Below are positions 54,740-62,919 of a stretch of 64,000 nucleotides of DNA, piece after piece. Source of the stretch: Sinorhizobium numidicum (GTDB taxonomy: Bacteria; Pseudomonadota; Alphaproteobacteria; Rhizobiales; Rhizobiaceae); the NCBI RefSeq assembly GCF_029892045.1, contig NZ_CP120367.1, forward strand, positions 248,001 through 312,000. Reading direction: 5' to 3'. Made by a program: the position numbers and the translations under genes. Position 1 is the first letter of the stretch. Each line of letters starts with the position of its first letter. The notes beneath the pieces are model-generated. The model was not told the DNA's origin and did not search any database. It saw only the letters and a program-made list of their open reading frames with translations.

Positions 54740-55801
54740 TTAGCCGGGTTCCCGCGGGGCGGTCGTTTCGCGTATGAGCAAATCGAACCCGATATCGATC
54801 CGAGATTGGGTGATGGGAGCGCTGGCGTTGTCTCGTTCCAGGATCGACAGGAGCAGTTCCCCGGTCTTTCGTCCAATCATCGCGGCATCAACGCGGATCG
54901 TTGAAATAGCCGGCACGCATTGGCGGGCAATGTCGAAGTCGCCAAAGCCGATCAAAGAAAGGGCCTCCGGCACCTTTATGCCGCGCCGATGGCACTCCAT
55001 TAACGCCCCGACAGCAGAAATGTCGGAGACCGCAAAAACGGCCTCGACGTCGGGCGCGCGCTGAAGCAGCGTGGCGAGGGTGCGAGCGCCGTGGTCATAG
55101 GAAACAGGCGCTGAACCCTCACGTATCACCAAATCGTCCGCAATTCCTGCCTCCCTCAAGACGGCCGCAAAACCCTGAAGTCGCGCCTCGCCACGCAGGT
55201 CCATCGCATCGCCATCGATGCGCGATCCCAGGGCTGCAATGCGGCGGTGCCCGAGCGAAATGAGGTGGCGGGCAGCGAGCCGTCCGACTTCGTAGTTGGA
55301 AAAGCCTACAGCATGATCGATCGGGTGTTCCGGCACGTCCCAGATCTCGACGATCGGAATGCCGGCGCGCAACAGCATCTCGTTGGCGGCCTTGGTGTGC
55401 ACTGTCCCGGCGATCACGATCGCATCCGGCCGCCGCGCCAGCATCGCGCGGACGATCAGCTCTTCTTCCTTCAGGCTGTACATGGTGTAGCCGATCAAGA
55501 GCTGGTAATCAGCCGCGCGCAGCGCCCCCGCCAGTCCCTGCGCGGTGTCGGCAAAGTTGGCGTTCGTCAGCGTTGGCAAGATCGCGGTAACGAAGTTCGT
55601 GCGGCGCGAGGACAGGGATCCTGCAATCCGGTCCGGCACATAGCCCAGCTGGTCGATGGCTTTCATCACTCGCGTGCGTGTGGCTTCCGATACCAGCTCG
55701 GGATCCGCAAGCACACGGGAAACGGTCATTTTCGAGACGCCCGCAAGGCGCGAAACATCGCTCATTGTTGCTTTTCGGGATGATTCTGAAGGCGGTGCCA
55801 C
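54740..55801 (-). CDS. LacI-family regulator (GntR/IdnR type)
   Basis: About 353 residues from GTG 55801, which has AGGAG upstream; the open frame to 55861 overlaps the preceding gene. The helix-turn-helix is ATMSDVSRLAGVSKMTVSRV. The rest is a periplasmic-binding-fold effector domain (AILPTLTNANFADTAQGL, VGFSNYEVGRLAARHL, LIGFGDFDIA). Gluconate and idonate regulators of E. coli (GntR, IdnR) are in the same group. I infer that it binds the ATGnTACCGnTAACAT-like palindromes near 56.20, 56.36 and 62.88 kb. It is encoded 13 bases after a small monooxygenase-like gene. Confidence 0.88.
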   Translation of the reverse strand: MAPPSESSRKATMSDVSRLAGVSKMTVSRVLADPELVSEATRTRVMKAIDQLGYVPDRIAGSLSSRRTNFVTAILPTLTNANFADTAQGLAGALRAADYQLLIGYTMYSLKEEELIVRAMLARRPDAIVIAGTVHTKAANEMLLRAGIPIVEIWDVPEHPIDHAVGFSNYEVGRLAARHLISLGHRRIAALGSRIDGDAMDLRGEARLQGFAAVLREAGIADDLVIREGSAPVSYDHGARTLATLLQRAPDVEAVFAVSDISAVGALMECHRRGIKVPEALSLIGFGDFDIARQCVPAISTIRVDAAMIGRKTGELLLSILERDNASAPITQSRIDIGFDLLIRETTAPREPG

Positions 55802-55814
55802 CGGTCTCGGGCTC

Positions 55815-56141
55815 CTAGCTTCGTGCAACGCGGCTATAGACCAGATGGTAGAAGCGCCCATCGCACATCGTCATCATCTCGTCGGTGATTGCACGTCCCT
55901 CCAACCTCACCGGAGAGGCAAGCGCTTCCTCTACGGCCTCGATCGATGGGTAGTCAATTTCCTGCACCATAATAATGGGCGCAGCCTCGGCATCGCTCTC
56001 CACCGTCTTCATCACGCGAATGGCCTGCGCATTCGGCATACGCTTCCAGACGGGCATCAGCCGCTCCTCGACAATTCGAAAGAATTCCTCCTCGCGTCCA
56101 GCATGAATTTTACCCTCGAAAATCGCAGAGCGTGTGAACAT
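55815..56141 (-). CDS. Small dimeric alpha/beta-barrel protein
   Basis: A 108-residue protein of the ferredoxin-like alpha/beta-barrel type (EthD/antibiotic biosynthesis monooxygenase-like): AIFEGKIHAGREEEFFRIVE, an internal VQEIDYPSIEAVEEALASP and a C-terminal FYHLVYSRV. The function is not assignable. It is the first gene of a leftward pair with the LacI regulator and diverges from the transporter operon, so it probably belongs to the same sugar-acid regulon. Confidence 0.65.
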   Translation of the reverse strand: MFTRSAIFEGKIHAGREEEFFRIVEERLMPVWKRMPNAQAIRVMKTVESDAEAAPIIMVQEIDYPSIEAVEEALASPVRLEGRAITDEMMTMCDGRFYHLVYSRVARS

Positions 56142-56195
56142 GAGCCTCCCCCTTCAGACCGCTTCAATTCCGCCGAACCATTTTGTCGGCTTGCA

Positions 56196-56211
56196 ATGAT
56201 ACCGATAACAT
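56196..56211. promoter_or_regulatory. Putative LacI-family operator 1
   Basis: ATGATACCGATAACAT resembles the GntR/IdnR consensus ATGTTACCGGTAACAT (14 of 16). TTGCAA at 56191 and CATTAT at 56213, 16 bases apart, flank it as a possible weak promoter. It lies between the divergent small-barrel gene and the transporter operon. Confidence 0.65.
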
Positions 56212-56451
56212 GCATTATTGCGTTTAACAAATCGGAAAACGTGAGCGAGGCAGGGAGTCGCAGAAGGGCAGAAAGACGGGCTCATTCAGTAAAGGATAGC
56301 TGATATCGGCGGCGCTGGAGGCTTGCCGCAACACACTCAAGGCTTAGCACCGCAGGCATGTTACCGAGAACAGTTGGGATTTTTCATCCGCGAAAATGTC
56401 CATGAGGAGCGACAGCGGAGGAAACGGTAGTCACAAGATGGAGGAGAAGCA
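56212..56451 (+). promoter_or_regulatory. Leader region of the transporter operon
   Basis: About 240 bases upstream of the binding-protein gene with no open reading frame of note. It includes a second operator-like site at 56358-56373. If transcription begins near the first operator, the leader is unusually long. A GGAGGAG ribosome site ends it. Confidence 0.45.
56358..56373. promoter_or_regulatory. Putative LacI-family operator 2
   Basis: ATGTTACCGAGAACAG matches 13 of 16 bases of ATGTTACCGGTAACAT. It lies 78 bases before the binding-protein start and about 162 bases from operator 1, a spacing that could permit DNA looping by a tetrameric LacI-type protein. Confidence 0.5.
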
Positions 56452-57255
56452 ATGAGCATTTCGAAGTCCCTGCGCACGATGGCAACGGCCGTCGGGTTTG
56501 CCGCGGCCTGCCTGCTGTCGTCGGTAGAGGTGCATGCCGCCTCGCTCAACGATATTATTTCCCGCGGAACCGTACGTATCGGCGTGCTGACGGGTGCGCC
56601 GCCTATGGGAATGGTCGACGAGAAGGGCAATCCGACGGGCTACGACGTCGACGTCGCCAATCTCATCGCCGGGTATCTGTCGCTTCCAGTGGAACTCGTT
56701 CCCTTGACGCCGCCGGCGCGCATTCCCGCGCTTCAAACCGGCAAGGTGGATTTCCTCGTCGCGACGCTGGCACCCACGGGCGAACGGGCGAAGACCGTCA
56801 TGTTCACTCAGCCCTATAGCGCCTTCAACATGGACATCATTTCCGGCCCCGATCAGAAGTTTGCGAAACTTTCGGACCTTGAGGGCAAGCGGGTGGCAGT
56901 GAACCGTGGTTCATCGCAGGAGACGGCTCTGCGCAAAGCGGCGGTGCCGGGGTTGGAGATCGTCGTTTATGAGGACGATTCCACGAGTGCTCAGGCATTG
57001 ATCGCCGGCCAGGCCGATGCGGTGGCGCTACCTTCGACGGTTGGCGAAGCAATCATCAAGCAGCGACCGGATGCGGGCCTGCAGGTCGGCTTCACTTTCT
57101 TTCAGCAGGGCAATTCCATGGCGACGAAGATGGAGGATTTCGAGCTGCGCCAGTGGCTGAATACCGCGATCTATCTGATGAAGATCTCCGGTGATCTCGA
57201 CAAGATTGCCATGAAATGGACCGGGCGTCCCATGCCGCAACTGCCGTCCTTCTAA
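56452..57255 (+). CDS. ABC transporter periplasmic binding protein (family 3 solute-binding)
   Basis: A 267-residue protein with an export signal (to about residue 30, VEVHAAS) and the family 3 fold: RGTVRIGVLTGAPPMGMVDE, GNPTGYDVDVANLIAGYL, ALQTGKVDFLVATLAPTGER and VNRGSSQETALRK. Family 3 proteins classically bind amino acids. The neighbouring gluconate and idonate genes suggest that this one may take a sugar acid instead. The start has GGAGGAG upstream. Confidence 0.85.
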   Translation: MSISKSLRTMATAVGFAAACLLSSVEVHAASLNDIISRGTVRIGVLTGAPPMGMVDEKGNPTGYDVDVANLIAGYLSLPVELVPLTPPARIPALQTGKVDFLVATLAPTGERAKTVMFTQPYSAFNMDIISGPDQKFAKLSDLEGKRVAVNRGSSQETALRKAAVPGLEIVVYEDDSTSAQALIAGQADAVALPSTVGEAIIKQRPDAGLQVGFTFFQQGNSMATKMEDFELRQWLNTAIYLMKISGDLDKIAMKWTGRPMPQLPSF

Positions 57256-57269
57256 GGTCGAATTCGTGC

Positions 57270-57297
57270 CAGCCCGCCGGTGGTCATCGACGGGCTG
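57270..57297 (+). other. Hairpin after the binding-protein gene
   Basis: A 7-bp inverted repeat CAGCCCG/CGGGCTG with a 14-base loop lies between the binding protein and the first permease gene. It is consistent with differential message stability. No T-run follows. Confidence 0.4.
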
Positions 57298-57319
57298 AAA
57301 GACATGATCGGAGACGGGC

Positions 57320-58039
57320 ATGGCCTATACATTTCAATTTGGCGCGCTTGCGCAATATCAGCACGAACTCATGAGCGGTATCTGGCTGACGATCAAGCTT
57401 TCGGTGTTGTCGATCCTGTTCGGCTCGCTTGCCGGCACCCTGCTTGCCTCGGTAAGGTCGATCAACGGCGGGACCGTTCGCTTCCTGGTCGATGCCTATG
57501 TCGAGATCATCCGCAACACGCCTTTTCTCATTCAGCTCTTCATTGTCTACTTCGGCATGCCCGGTCTTGGTATTCGCGTGAGCGCGGATACCGCAGCACT
57601 GATCGGCATGACCATCAATCTTGCCGCCTATTCGACCGAGATCATTCGAGCCGGCATTGAGGCAGTGCACAAATCGCAGATCGAGGCCGGCGAAGCGCTG
57701 GGCTTCACACGCTTCCAGATCTATCGGCATGTCATCATCGTGCCTGCGATTACCAAGGTCTATCCGGCACTATGCAGCCAATTCGTGCTGATGATGCTGG
57801 CGTCGAGCATATGCTCTGCCATCTCCACTCACGAGCTGGCGGCCTCGGCAGCTTTTGTGGAATCGCAGACCTACCGGTCCTTCGAAGTCTACATCGTCGT
57901 GACACTCATCTATCTCGTGCTGGCGCTCGCGCTGCGTGCCGTGCTTGCGCTTGTGGGCCTTTGGCTGTTCGGACGACGCGTCGCCCGCAGGACGCTCGCG
58001 ACCAAGCCGGTCTCGGCAGTTTCGGAGGTCAGCGCATGA
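57320..58039 (+). CDS. ABC transporter permease (polar amino acid type), first copy
   Basis: A 239-residue inner-membrane permease of the HisM/GlnP type, with about five hydrophobic segments, an EIIRNTPFLIQLFIVYFGM motif and the cytoplasmic coupling loop with EAGEALGFTRFQIYRHVIIVPA. It pairs with the next permease. Its stop overlaps the second start as ATGA. Confidence 0.88.
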   Translation: MAYTFQFGALAQYQHELMSGIWLTIKLSVLSILFGSLAGTLLASVRSINGGTVRFLVDAYVEIIRNTPFLIQLFIVYFGMPGLGIRVSADTAALIGMTINLAAYSTEIIRAGIEAVHKSQIEAGEALGFTRFQIYRHVIIVPAITKVYPALCSQFVLMMLASSICSAISTHELAASAAFVESQTYRSFEVYIVVTLIYLVLALALRAVLALVGLWLFGRRVARRTLATKPVSAVSEVSA

Positions 58040-58695
58040 CGCTTAGAACATTCGGGCTCAATGAATTCGGCTTTTTGCTGCAAGCGCTGCAGTGGACGGT
58101 CATTCTCACGATCATCGCTCTTATCGGCGGTGGGCTCCTCGGCTTTGGCCTGGCGCTTGCCCGCACGTCGCAGCTTCGGGCCATCCGTGTTGCCGCCGGT
58201 ACTTACATCCAGGTCATTCAGGGCATTCCAGTGCTGATGATCCTGTTCCTGTCCTATTACGGCCTCAGTCTTGCCGGCCTCGAACTGCCGCCGCTCGTTG
58301 CCGCTGGAGCGTCCATGACGATCTACGCGTCCGGTTATCTCGCGGAAATCTGGCGAGGTTGTATTCAGGCCGTTCCGAAGCAGCAATGGGAAGCGTCGGA
58401 ATCGCTCGCTATGACCCGGCTGCAGCAATATCGCTATGTCATCCTGCCACAGGCGTTGCGCGTTTCGCTGCCGCCGACCGTTGGCTTCGCCGTACAGGTC
58501 GTTAAGAACACCTCGATCACCTCGATCATCGGTTTCGTCGAACTCGCCCGCGCCGGGCAGCTCATCAACAACGCGACGTTTCAGCCGTTCCGCGTCTTCG
58601 TTGCTGTCGCGGTCCTTTATTTCGTTGTCTGCTACCCATTGTCCCAGCTCTCGCGCTTGCTGGAAAGGAGACTTCATGTCGGAAGTAGTCGTTGA
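58036..58695 (+). CDS. ABC transporter permease (polar amino acid type), second copy
   Basis: A 219-residue permease starting at ATG 58036. It carries TYIQVIQGIPVLMILFLSYY and the coupling loop EASESLAMTRLQQYRYVILP followed by QALRVSLPPTVG. It forms a heterodimer with the upstream permease. An in-frame extension to 57772 lies wholly inside the first permease and is rejected. Its end overlaps the ATPase start by about 20 bases. Confidence 0.88.
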   Translation: MTLRTFGLNEFGFLLQALQWTVILTIIALIGGGLLGFGLALARTSQLRAIRVAAGTYIQVIQGIPVLMILFLSYYGLSLAGLELPPLVAAGASMTIYASGYLAEIWRGCIQAVPKQQWEASESLAMTRLQQYRYVILPQALRVSLPPTVGFAVQVVKNTSITSIIGFVELARAGQLINNATFQPFRVFVAVAVLYFVVCYPLSQLSRLLERRLHVGSSR

Positions 58696-59407
58696 AAATG
58701 TACACAAGAGCTTCGGCGCACTGGAGGTGCTCAAGGGTGTCTCGTTGACCGTCGAACGCGGTGAGGTGTTCGCTTTGATCGGCCGCTCCGGCTCGGGAAA
58801 GAGTACTTTGCTTCGCTGCATGAACGGGCTGGAGAAGGTCAATTCGGGCAGGATCGAAATCGCCGGCCATAGGCTCGAGGCGGACCCCAAGGCGCTGCGG
58901 AGGCTGCGAACCGACGTCGGGATCGTTTTCCAGAGCTACAACCTCTTTCCGCACTTGACCGTTGGCGAAAACATCATGCTGGCCCCCCGTATCGTGAAAG
59001 ACGTGACCAAGGCCGAAACGCAGGCCATTGCCCGCGAAGTGCTGCAGCTCGTCGGCCTGTCGGAGAAATTCGATTTCTATCCAGACCAGCTTTCGGGTGG
59101 CCAGCAGCAGCGCGTAGCGATTGCCCGATCGCTGGCAATGCGGCCGAAAGTGATGCTGTTCGACGAGGTCACCTCTGCGCTCGATCCCGAACTGACCGAG
59201 GAGGTGCTGATGGTGATGGAGCAATTGGCGAGCGACGGAATGACGATGATCCTCGTGACCCACGAGATGGGCTTTGCGCGCCGCGTCGCAACGAAAACCG
59301 TCTTCATGCACAAGGGCACGATCTGGGAGGAGGGGCCCTCTAAGGGGCTTTTCGCCAACCCGCGAACGCCGGAACTGCGCCAGTTCGTGAAGTCCGATGT
59401 GAAATGA
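58676..59407 (+). CDS. ABC transporter ATPase (GlnQ/HisP-like)
   Basis: A 243-residue ATPase starting at ATG 58676 after AAAGGAG. Walker A is GRSGSGKST, the Q-loop is VFQSYNLFPHLTV, the signature LSGGQQQRVAIARSLAM, Walker B VMLFDEVTSALDPE and the H-loop THEMGFA. It energises the two permeases of this operon. Confidence 0.93.
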   Translation: MSEVVVENVHKSFGALEVLKGVSLTVERGEVFALIGRSGSGKSTLLRCMNGLEKVNSGRIEIAGHRLEADPKALRRLRTDVGIVFQSYNLFPHLTVGENIMLAPRIVKDVTKAETQAIAREVLQLVGLSEKFDFYPDQLSGGQQQRVAIARSLAMRPKVMLFDEVTSALDPELTEEVLMVMEQLASDGMTMILVTHEMGFARRVATKTVFMHKGTIWEEGPSKGLFANPRTPELRQFVKSDVK

Positions 59408-59412
59408 CGCCG

Positions 59413-59520
59413 CTACTGCATGTTTCCTTAAATCGGAACCGATTCAAGGAAAAAACATGCAGCAATTCAAAGTGCTACAGCGACCTTTGTGCGTTTGAAA
59501 AGACGCACGGCGCTGTAGGG
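59413..59520. repeat. RIME1-like two-palindrome intergenic element
   Basis: Two imperfect palindromes lie head to tail. The first runs from CTGCATG (59416) to CATGCAG (59462) around AATCGGAACCGATT. The second runs from CTACAGCG (59475) to CGCTGTAG (59518) with TGCGT/ACGCA inner arms. Length and layout match the RIME1 family, which I recall as Rhizobium-specific intergenic mosaic elements. It sits just after the ATPase stop. Confidence 0.75.
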
Positions 59521-59612
59521 CCGGCGAAAGTCGTGAAACGCCGGCGCCTCCGTTTCTCCCCGAGAAGATTGCCACCTCCGGCCGGCGATACGGCCGCAAA
59601 CCCGAGTTGATC

Positions 59613-60548
59613 ATGACGATAGATATTTTGCAGCTTTGCCCGCTGACGCCGTTCCTCGAAGCAGAGCTGGCCAGGCGGTACCGGGTCCACCGACATTTTG
59701 ATCGACAGGAAAAATCGGCCCTGGCCGCTATAGGAGCTGAAAAAATTCGAGGCGTTGTTACCGGCGGGCATATTGGCCTTCCCACCGATCTGGCAAACGC
59801 CCTTCCGAACCTGGAGATCGTCGCGGTGAACGGAGTCGGCTACGACAAGGTCGATCTCGAGCAGGCGAAGCGCAGAAATGTTCGCGTCTCGAATACGCCG
59901 GATGTGTTGACGGACGACGTGGCAGACCTTGCCATCGGCCTCATCCTCGCACTCGCCCGTGAACTGCCGCGCGCTGACGCCTTCGTACGCTCAGGCAATT
60001 GGCCTTCAGGTGATTTCGGCTTGGCGACCCGGGTCTCGGGACGCCGCTATGGAATATTCGGGCTGGGGCGCATTGGTCAGGCGATCGCCCGGCGGCTTGA
60101 AGGTTTCAGCGCCCACATCTCCTATTCGGCTCGTTCGAAACGCGATGTCCCTTATCTCTTTTGCGAGACGATTTGCGAACTCGCGGCGGAATGCGACGTG
60201 CTGATCATCGCTGCCGCCGCTTCCTCCGAGACCCGTCATATCGTAAATGCCGAGGTGCTCGATGCGCTTGGGCCGCGAGGCACGCTGGTCAATGTTGCGC
60301 GGGGCTCACTTATTGACGAGCCGGCGCTTGTGACAGCGCTTCTTGACGGTCGCCTAGGCGCTGCTGCCCTTGACGTCTTTGAGGACGAGCCGCGTGTTCC
60401 CTCGGCTCTGTTCGACATGCAAAATGTGGTCCTTGCGCCGCATATCGGCAGCGCAACGCGTGAAACACGCCGCGCGATGGCGGATCTGGTTCTCGCAAAT
60501 CTCGACGCACATTTCGCCGGAATGCCGTTGCCGACGCCAGTGGTATAG
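59613..60548 (+). CDS. D-2-hydroxyacid dehydrogenase family protein
   Basis: About 311 residues from ATG 59613. It has the NAD-binding GIFGLGRIGQAIARRLEGF, the catalytic Arg region LVNVARGSLIDE, Glu in ALDVFEDEPRVP and the active-site His in LAPHIGSATRET. Related enzymes reduce 2-keto acids such as 2-ketogluconate, hydroxypyruvate or glyoxylate. In this cluster a 2-keto-sugar-acid reductase role is likely but unproven. It is separated from the transporter operon by the RIME1-like element. Confidence 0.85.
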   Translation: MTIDILQLCPLTPFLEAELARRYRVHRHFDRQEKSALAAIGAEKIRGVVTGGHIGLPTDLANALPNLEIVAVNGVGYDKVDLEQAKRRNVRVSNTPDVLTDDVADLAIGLILALARELPRADAFVRSGNWPSGDFGLATRVSGRRYGIFGLGRIGQAIARRLEGFSAHISYSARSKRDVPYLFCETICELAAECDVLIIAAAASSETRHIVNAEVLDALGPRGTLVNVARGSLIDEPALVTALLDGRLGAAALDVFEDEPRVPSALFDMQNVVLAPHIGSATRETRRAMADLVLANLDAHFAGMPLPTPVV

Positions 60549-60550
60549 GT

Positions 60551-60564
60551 TGATACCGGTATCA
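60551..60564. promoter_or_regulatory. Orphan LacI-type palindrome between convergent genes
   Basis: A perfect 14-base palindrome TGATACCGGTATCA, sharing the TACCGGTA core of the GntR/IdnR consensus, lies two bases after the dehydrogenase stop and before the convergent stop at 60627. No promoter is nearby, so it could be an auxiliary operator or chance. Confidence 0.4.
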
Positions 60565-60626
60565 TTCCCGCCGCCTTACAAGCGGAGGCAACATTCGCCT
60601 CCGCGATCAGGCATTTTGGCGGCGGC

Positions 60627-61508
60627 TTACGAGGCGAGACCGTCGAGAAGTCGCATCATCTCGGCTGAATCCTTTGGTCCAAGGCCCGCTGCACAAAGTA
60701 ACCGATGAATCTCGACAACCTGGCCGGTCATCGGCAGTGGCGTCTTGGTCTTGAGAGCGAAAGCCTGCAGCGCATCGAGGTCCTTCAACATGTTGTCGAT
60801 ACGGCCGGTCGGCGTATAGTCGCGCGCGGCAAACTTCGCCATGAATTCCTGCATGATCCGATTGTCAGCGCGTCCGCCGGCCAGTGCCTGCGGGATGATC
60901 GTCGGGTCGACGCCGCCTGCTTCCGCGAGCTTCACCGCCTCGGCGACAGCCTGAAAAGCGACTGCGCAGAAAAGCTGATTGATGAGTTTGGTTGTCTGGC
61001 CGGCGCCCGAAGGTCCCATGAGCGTGTAATTGGCACAGAGATGTCGCATGACCGCGCGGGCGCGCTCAAAGTCACCCTGTTCACCCCCTGCCATCACGGT
61101 AAGGCGCCCGGAGCGCGCGCCTGGTCCGCCGCCGGAAAGCGGACAGTCCAGCCATCGCATCCCGGTGCTTCCAGCAAGATCAGCCGCCATTGCTGCCGTT
61201 TCCTTCGGGTCGATCGAGGACATGTCGACCAGGAGCTTATCCCCTGTTCCGGCCTCGGCAACGCCAGCCGGGCCGAAGACGGCGGCGCGAACGACATCCG
61301 CGTGGTTGAGGCTCAGGATAACGTAGTCGCTCACGGCAGTGGCTTGCGCTATGGTTGCTGCTGCCGTGGCGCCCTCTCGCGCCAATGCTGCCGCCTTGCC
61401 GGCGTCAATGTCGAAAATGGTGAGCTTATTGCCGGTCTCGATCAGGCGTGTCGCAATCGCCGTTCCCATGATGCCGGCGCCGATAACGGCGATGCTCTCT
61501 CCTGCCAT
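60627..61508 (-). CDS. Beta-hydroxyacid dehydrogenase (3-hydroxyisobutyrate/tartronate semialdehyde reductase family)
   Basis: A 293-residue protein from ATG 61508; the frame to 61559 overlaps the next gene and is less likely. It has IAVIGAGIMGTAIATRLIET, the substrate motif DCPLSGGGPGARSGRLTVMA (near GxxG), and the catalytic Lys in GAGQTTKLINQLF. It follows gluconokinase in a leftward operon. Related enzymes act on L-threonate, tartronate semialdehyde or similar acids. The exact substrate is unclear. Confidence 0.85.
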   Translation of the reverse strand: MAGESIAVIGAGIMGTAIATRLIETGNKLTIFDIDAGKAAALAREGATAAATIAQATAVSDYVILSLNHADVVRAAVFGPAGVAEAGTGDKLLVDMSSIDPKETAAMAADLAGSTGMRWLDCPLSGGGPGARSGRLTVMAGGEQGDFERARAVMRHLCANYTLMGPSGAGQTTKLINQLFCAVAFQAVAEAVKLAEAGGVDPTIIPQALAGGRADNRIMQEFMAKFAARDYTPTGRIDNMLKDLDALQAFALKTKTPLPMTGQVVEIHRLLCAAGLGPKDSAEMMRLLDGLAS

Positions 61509-61510
61509 GA

Positions 61511-62035
61511 TTACCTTCCTCCCTTGAACGCATCCCCAGCGCGCATGTGCGATACCCATGCGACACTCTGCCTAACGATCTCCGAAACCGAGTTTTCGAC
61601 ATTCTGCGTCAAGACGAGAGGCTCGTCGGTTGGCGGCTCCAATGTGTCCAGTTGGCTCTCAAGCATCGATATGGGCATGAAATGCCCCGTGCGCGCGCTC
61701 ATGTGTTGCGCGAGAATATCGCCGCTACCTTCCAAGAAAACAAAGGCGAGCGGACCATCGGCCATATGGCGCAAACGCTCGCGATAGATCTTTTTCAGCG
61801 CGGAGCAGGAAACGACTAGGCCGCCTTGTGCCTGCGCAAGTGTTCCGCCGATGCTGTCCAGCCAGGGCCATCGATCCTCGTCAGTCAGGGTGATGCCTGC
61901 AGACATCTTGCGGACATTGCTTTCCGGATGGAGCGCGTCGCCTTCGATGAATTGTAGGGAAAGTCTGTTCGCGATCGCTTCGCCGACAGAGGATTTTCCC
62001 GACCCTGAGACGCCCATGACGATCAGACGGATCAT
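61511..62035 (-). CDS. gntK: Gluconokinase
   Basis: A 174-residue P-loop kinase: VMGVSGSGKSSVGEAIANRL (Walker A), EGDALHPESNVRKMSAGITL then DEDRWPWL (gluconate-site motif) and VSCSALKKIYRERLR. It phosphorylates D-gluconate to 6-phosphogluconate. It is in the middle of the leftward operon, two bases before the dehydrogenase gene and four bases after the IdnO-like gene. Confidence 0.93.
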   Translation of the reverse strand: MIRLIVMGVSGSGKSSVGEAIANRLSLQFIEGDALHPESNVRKMSAGITLTDEDRWPWLDSIGGTLAQAQGGLVVSCSALKKIYRERLRHMADGPLAFVFLEGSGDILAQHMSARTGHFMPISMLESQLDTLEPPTDEPLVLTQNVENSVSEIVRQSVAWVSHMRAGDAFKGGR

Positions 62036-62039
62036 TGGT

Positions 62040-62807
62040 TCAAACGCTCGCTGTCATGCCCCCGTCGACGAACAGCGTCTGTCCGTTGACGAAGGAGGAG
62101 GCCTCGCCCGCAAGGAAAACGGCGGCTCCAACGAGTTCCTCGACATTGCCCCAGCGTCCGGCCGGCGTGCGCTTCTCCAGCCACGCGGAAAATTCCGGAT
62201 TGTCCACGAGTGCCTGATTGAGAGGCGTCTTGAAATAGCCGGGGGCGATGGCGTTGATCTGCAGCCCGTATTTCGCCCAGTCGGTCGCCATGCCGCGCGT
62301 CAAGTTGCGGATCGCGCCTTTCGTCGCGGTATAGGGCGCGATCGAGGGGCGAGCCAGTTCGCTCTGGACCGAGGCAATATTGATGATCTTGCCTGCGCGG
62401 CGGGCGATCATATGGCGGGCCACGGCCTGTCCAGCATAGAAGGCGCTGGAAACATTCGTTTGCAGCAGCATTTGCCACTTGTCGGCCGGAAAATCCTCAA
62501 GAGGTGAGCGGAACTGCATTCCGGCGTTGTTGACGAGAATGTCGATCGCGCCGATTTCCGTCTCAATCCGTTCGATGCCAGCCTGGACTGATATCTGGTC
62601 GGTGACGTCAAAACTCGAAGGCTGGGCGACATGGCCCTCGGTTCGAAGGACATTGACCGCGTCAGCTATTCGCGTTTCGTCGCGGCCATTGATGACAACC
62701 GCGGCGCCGTGCTCTGCGAGCCCGCGCGCAAGCGCAAATCCAATCCCTTGGCTGGAACCTGTTACGAGTGCCAGGCGGCCCGAAAGATCAAAAAGCTTAA
62801 ATCGCAT
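62040..62807 (-). CDS. idnO: SDR-family oxidoreductase, gluconate 5-dehydrogenase (IdnO-like)
   Basis: A 255-residue short-chain dehydrogenase from ATG 62807. It has TGSSQGIGFALARGL (cofactor motif), LVNNAGMQFR, and the catalytic Ser/Tyr/Lys in NIASVQSELARPSIAPYTAT then KGA. It closely follows the length and motifs of gluconate 5-dehydrogenase, which reduces 5-keto-D-gluconate to gluconate. Its place beside gluconokinase and the IdnD-like gene supports that. It is the first gene of the leftward operon. Confidence 0.85.
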   Translation of the reverse strand: MRFKLFDLSGRLALVTGSSQGIGFALARGLAEHGAAVVINGRDETRIADAVNVLRTEGHVAQPSSFDVTDQISVQAGIERIETEIGAIDILVNNAGMQFRSPLEDFPADKWQMLLQTNVSSAFYAGQAVARHMIARRAGKIINIASVQSELARPSIAPYTATKGAIRNLTRGMATDWAKYGLQINAIAPGYFKTPLNQALVDNPEFSAWLEKRTPAGRWGNVEELVGAAVFLAGEASSFVNGQTLFVDGGMTASV

Positions 62808-62867
62808 TCTTGCCCCCTTCGAAGTGCATGCTTCCATTCGAATGGCGTCCTCGCCGCCATCTTCCGC

Positions 62868-62895
62868 TTGACATAAATGTTATCGATAACATAAT
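62868..62895 (+). promoter_or_regulatory. Promoter with perfect LacI-type operator, idnD direction
   Basis: TTGACA (62868-62873), a 16-base spacer and CATAAT (62890-62895) form a good sigma70-type promoter. The perfect palindrome ATGTTATCGATAACAT (62877-62892) fills the spacer. It matches the GntR/IdnR consensus ATGTTACCGGTAACAT in 14 of 16 bases. A bound repressor would block polymerase. It could also control the divergent idnO operon, whose start lies about 70 bases away. Confidence 0.75.
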
Positions 62896-62919
62896 CAAGC
62901 TCCAGCGGGAGGAAAGCTC

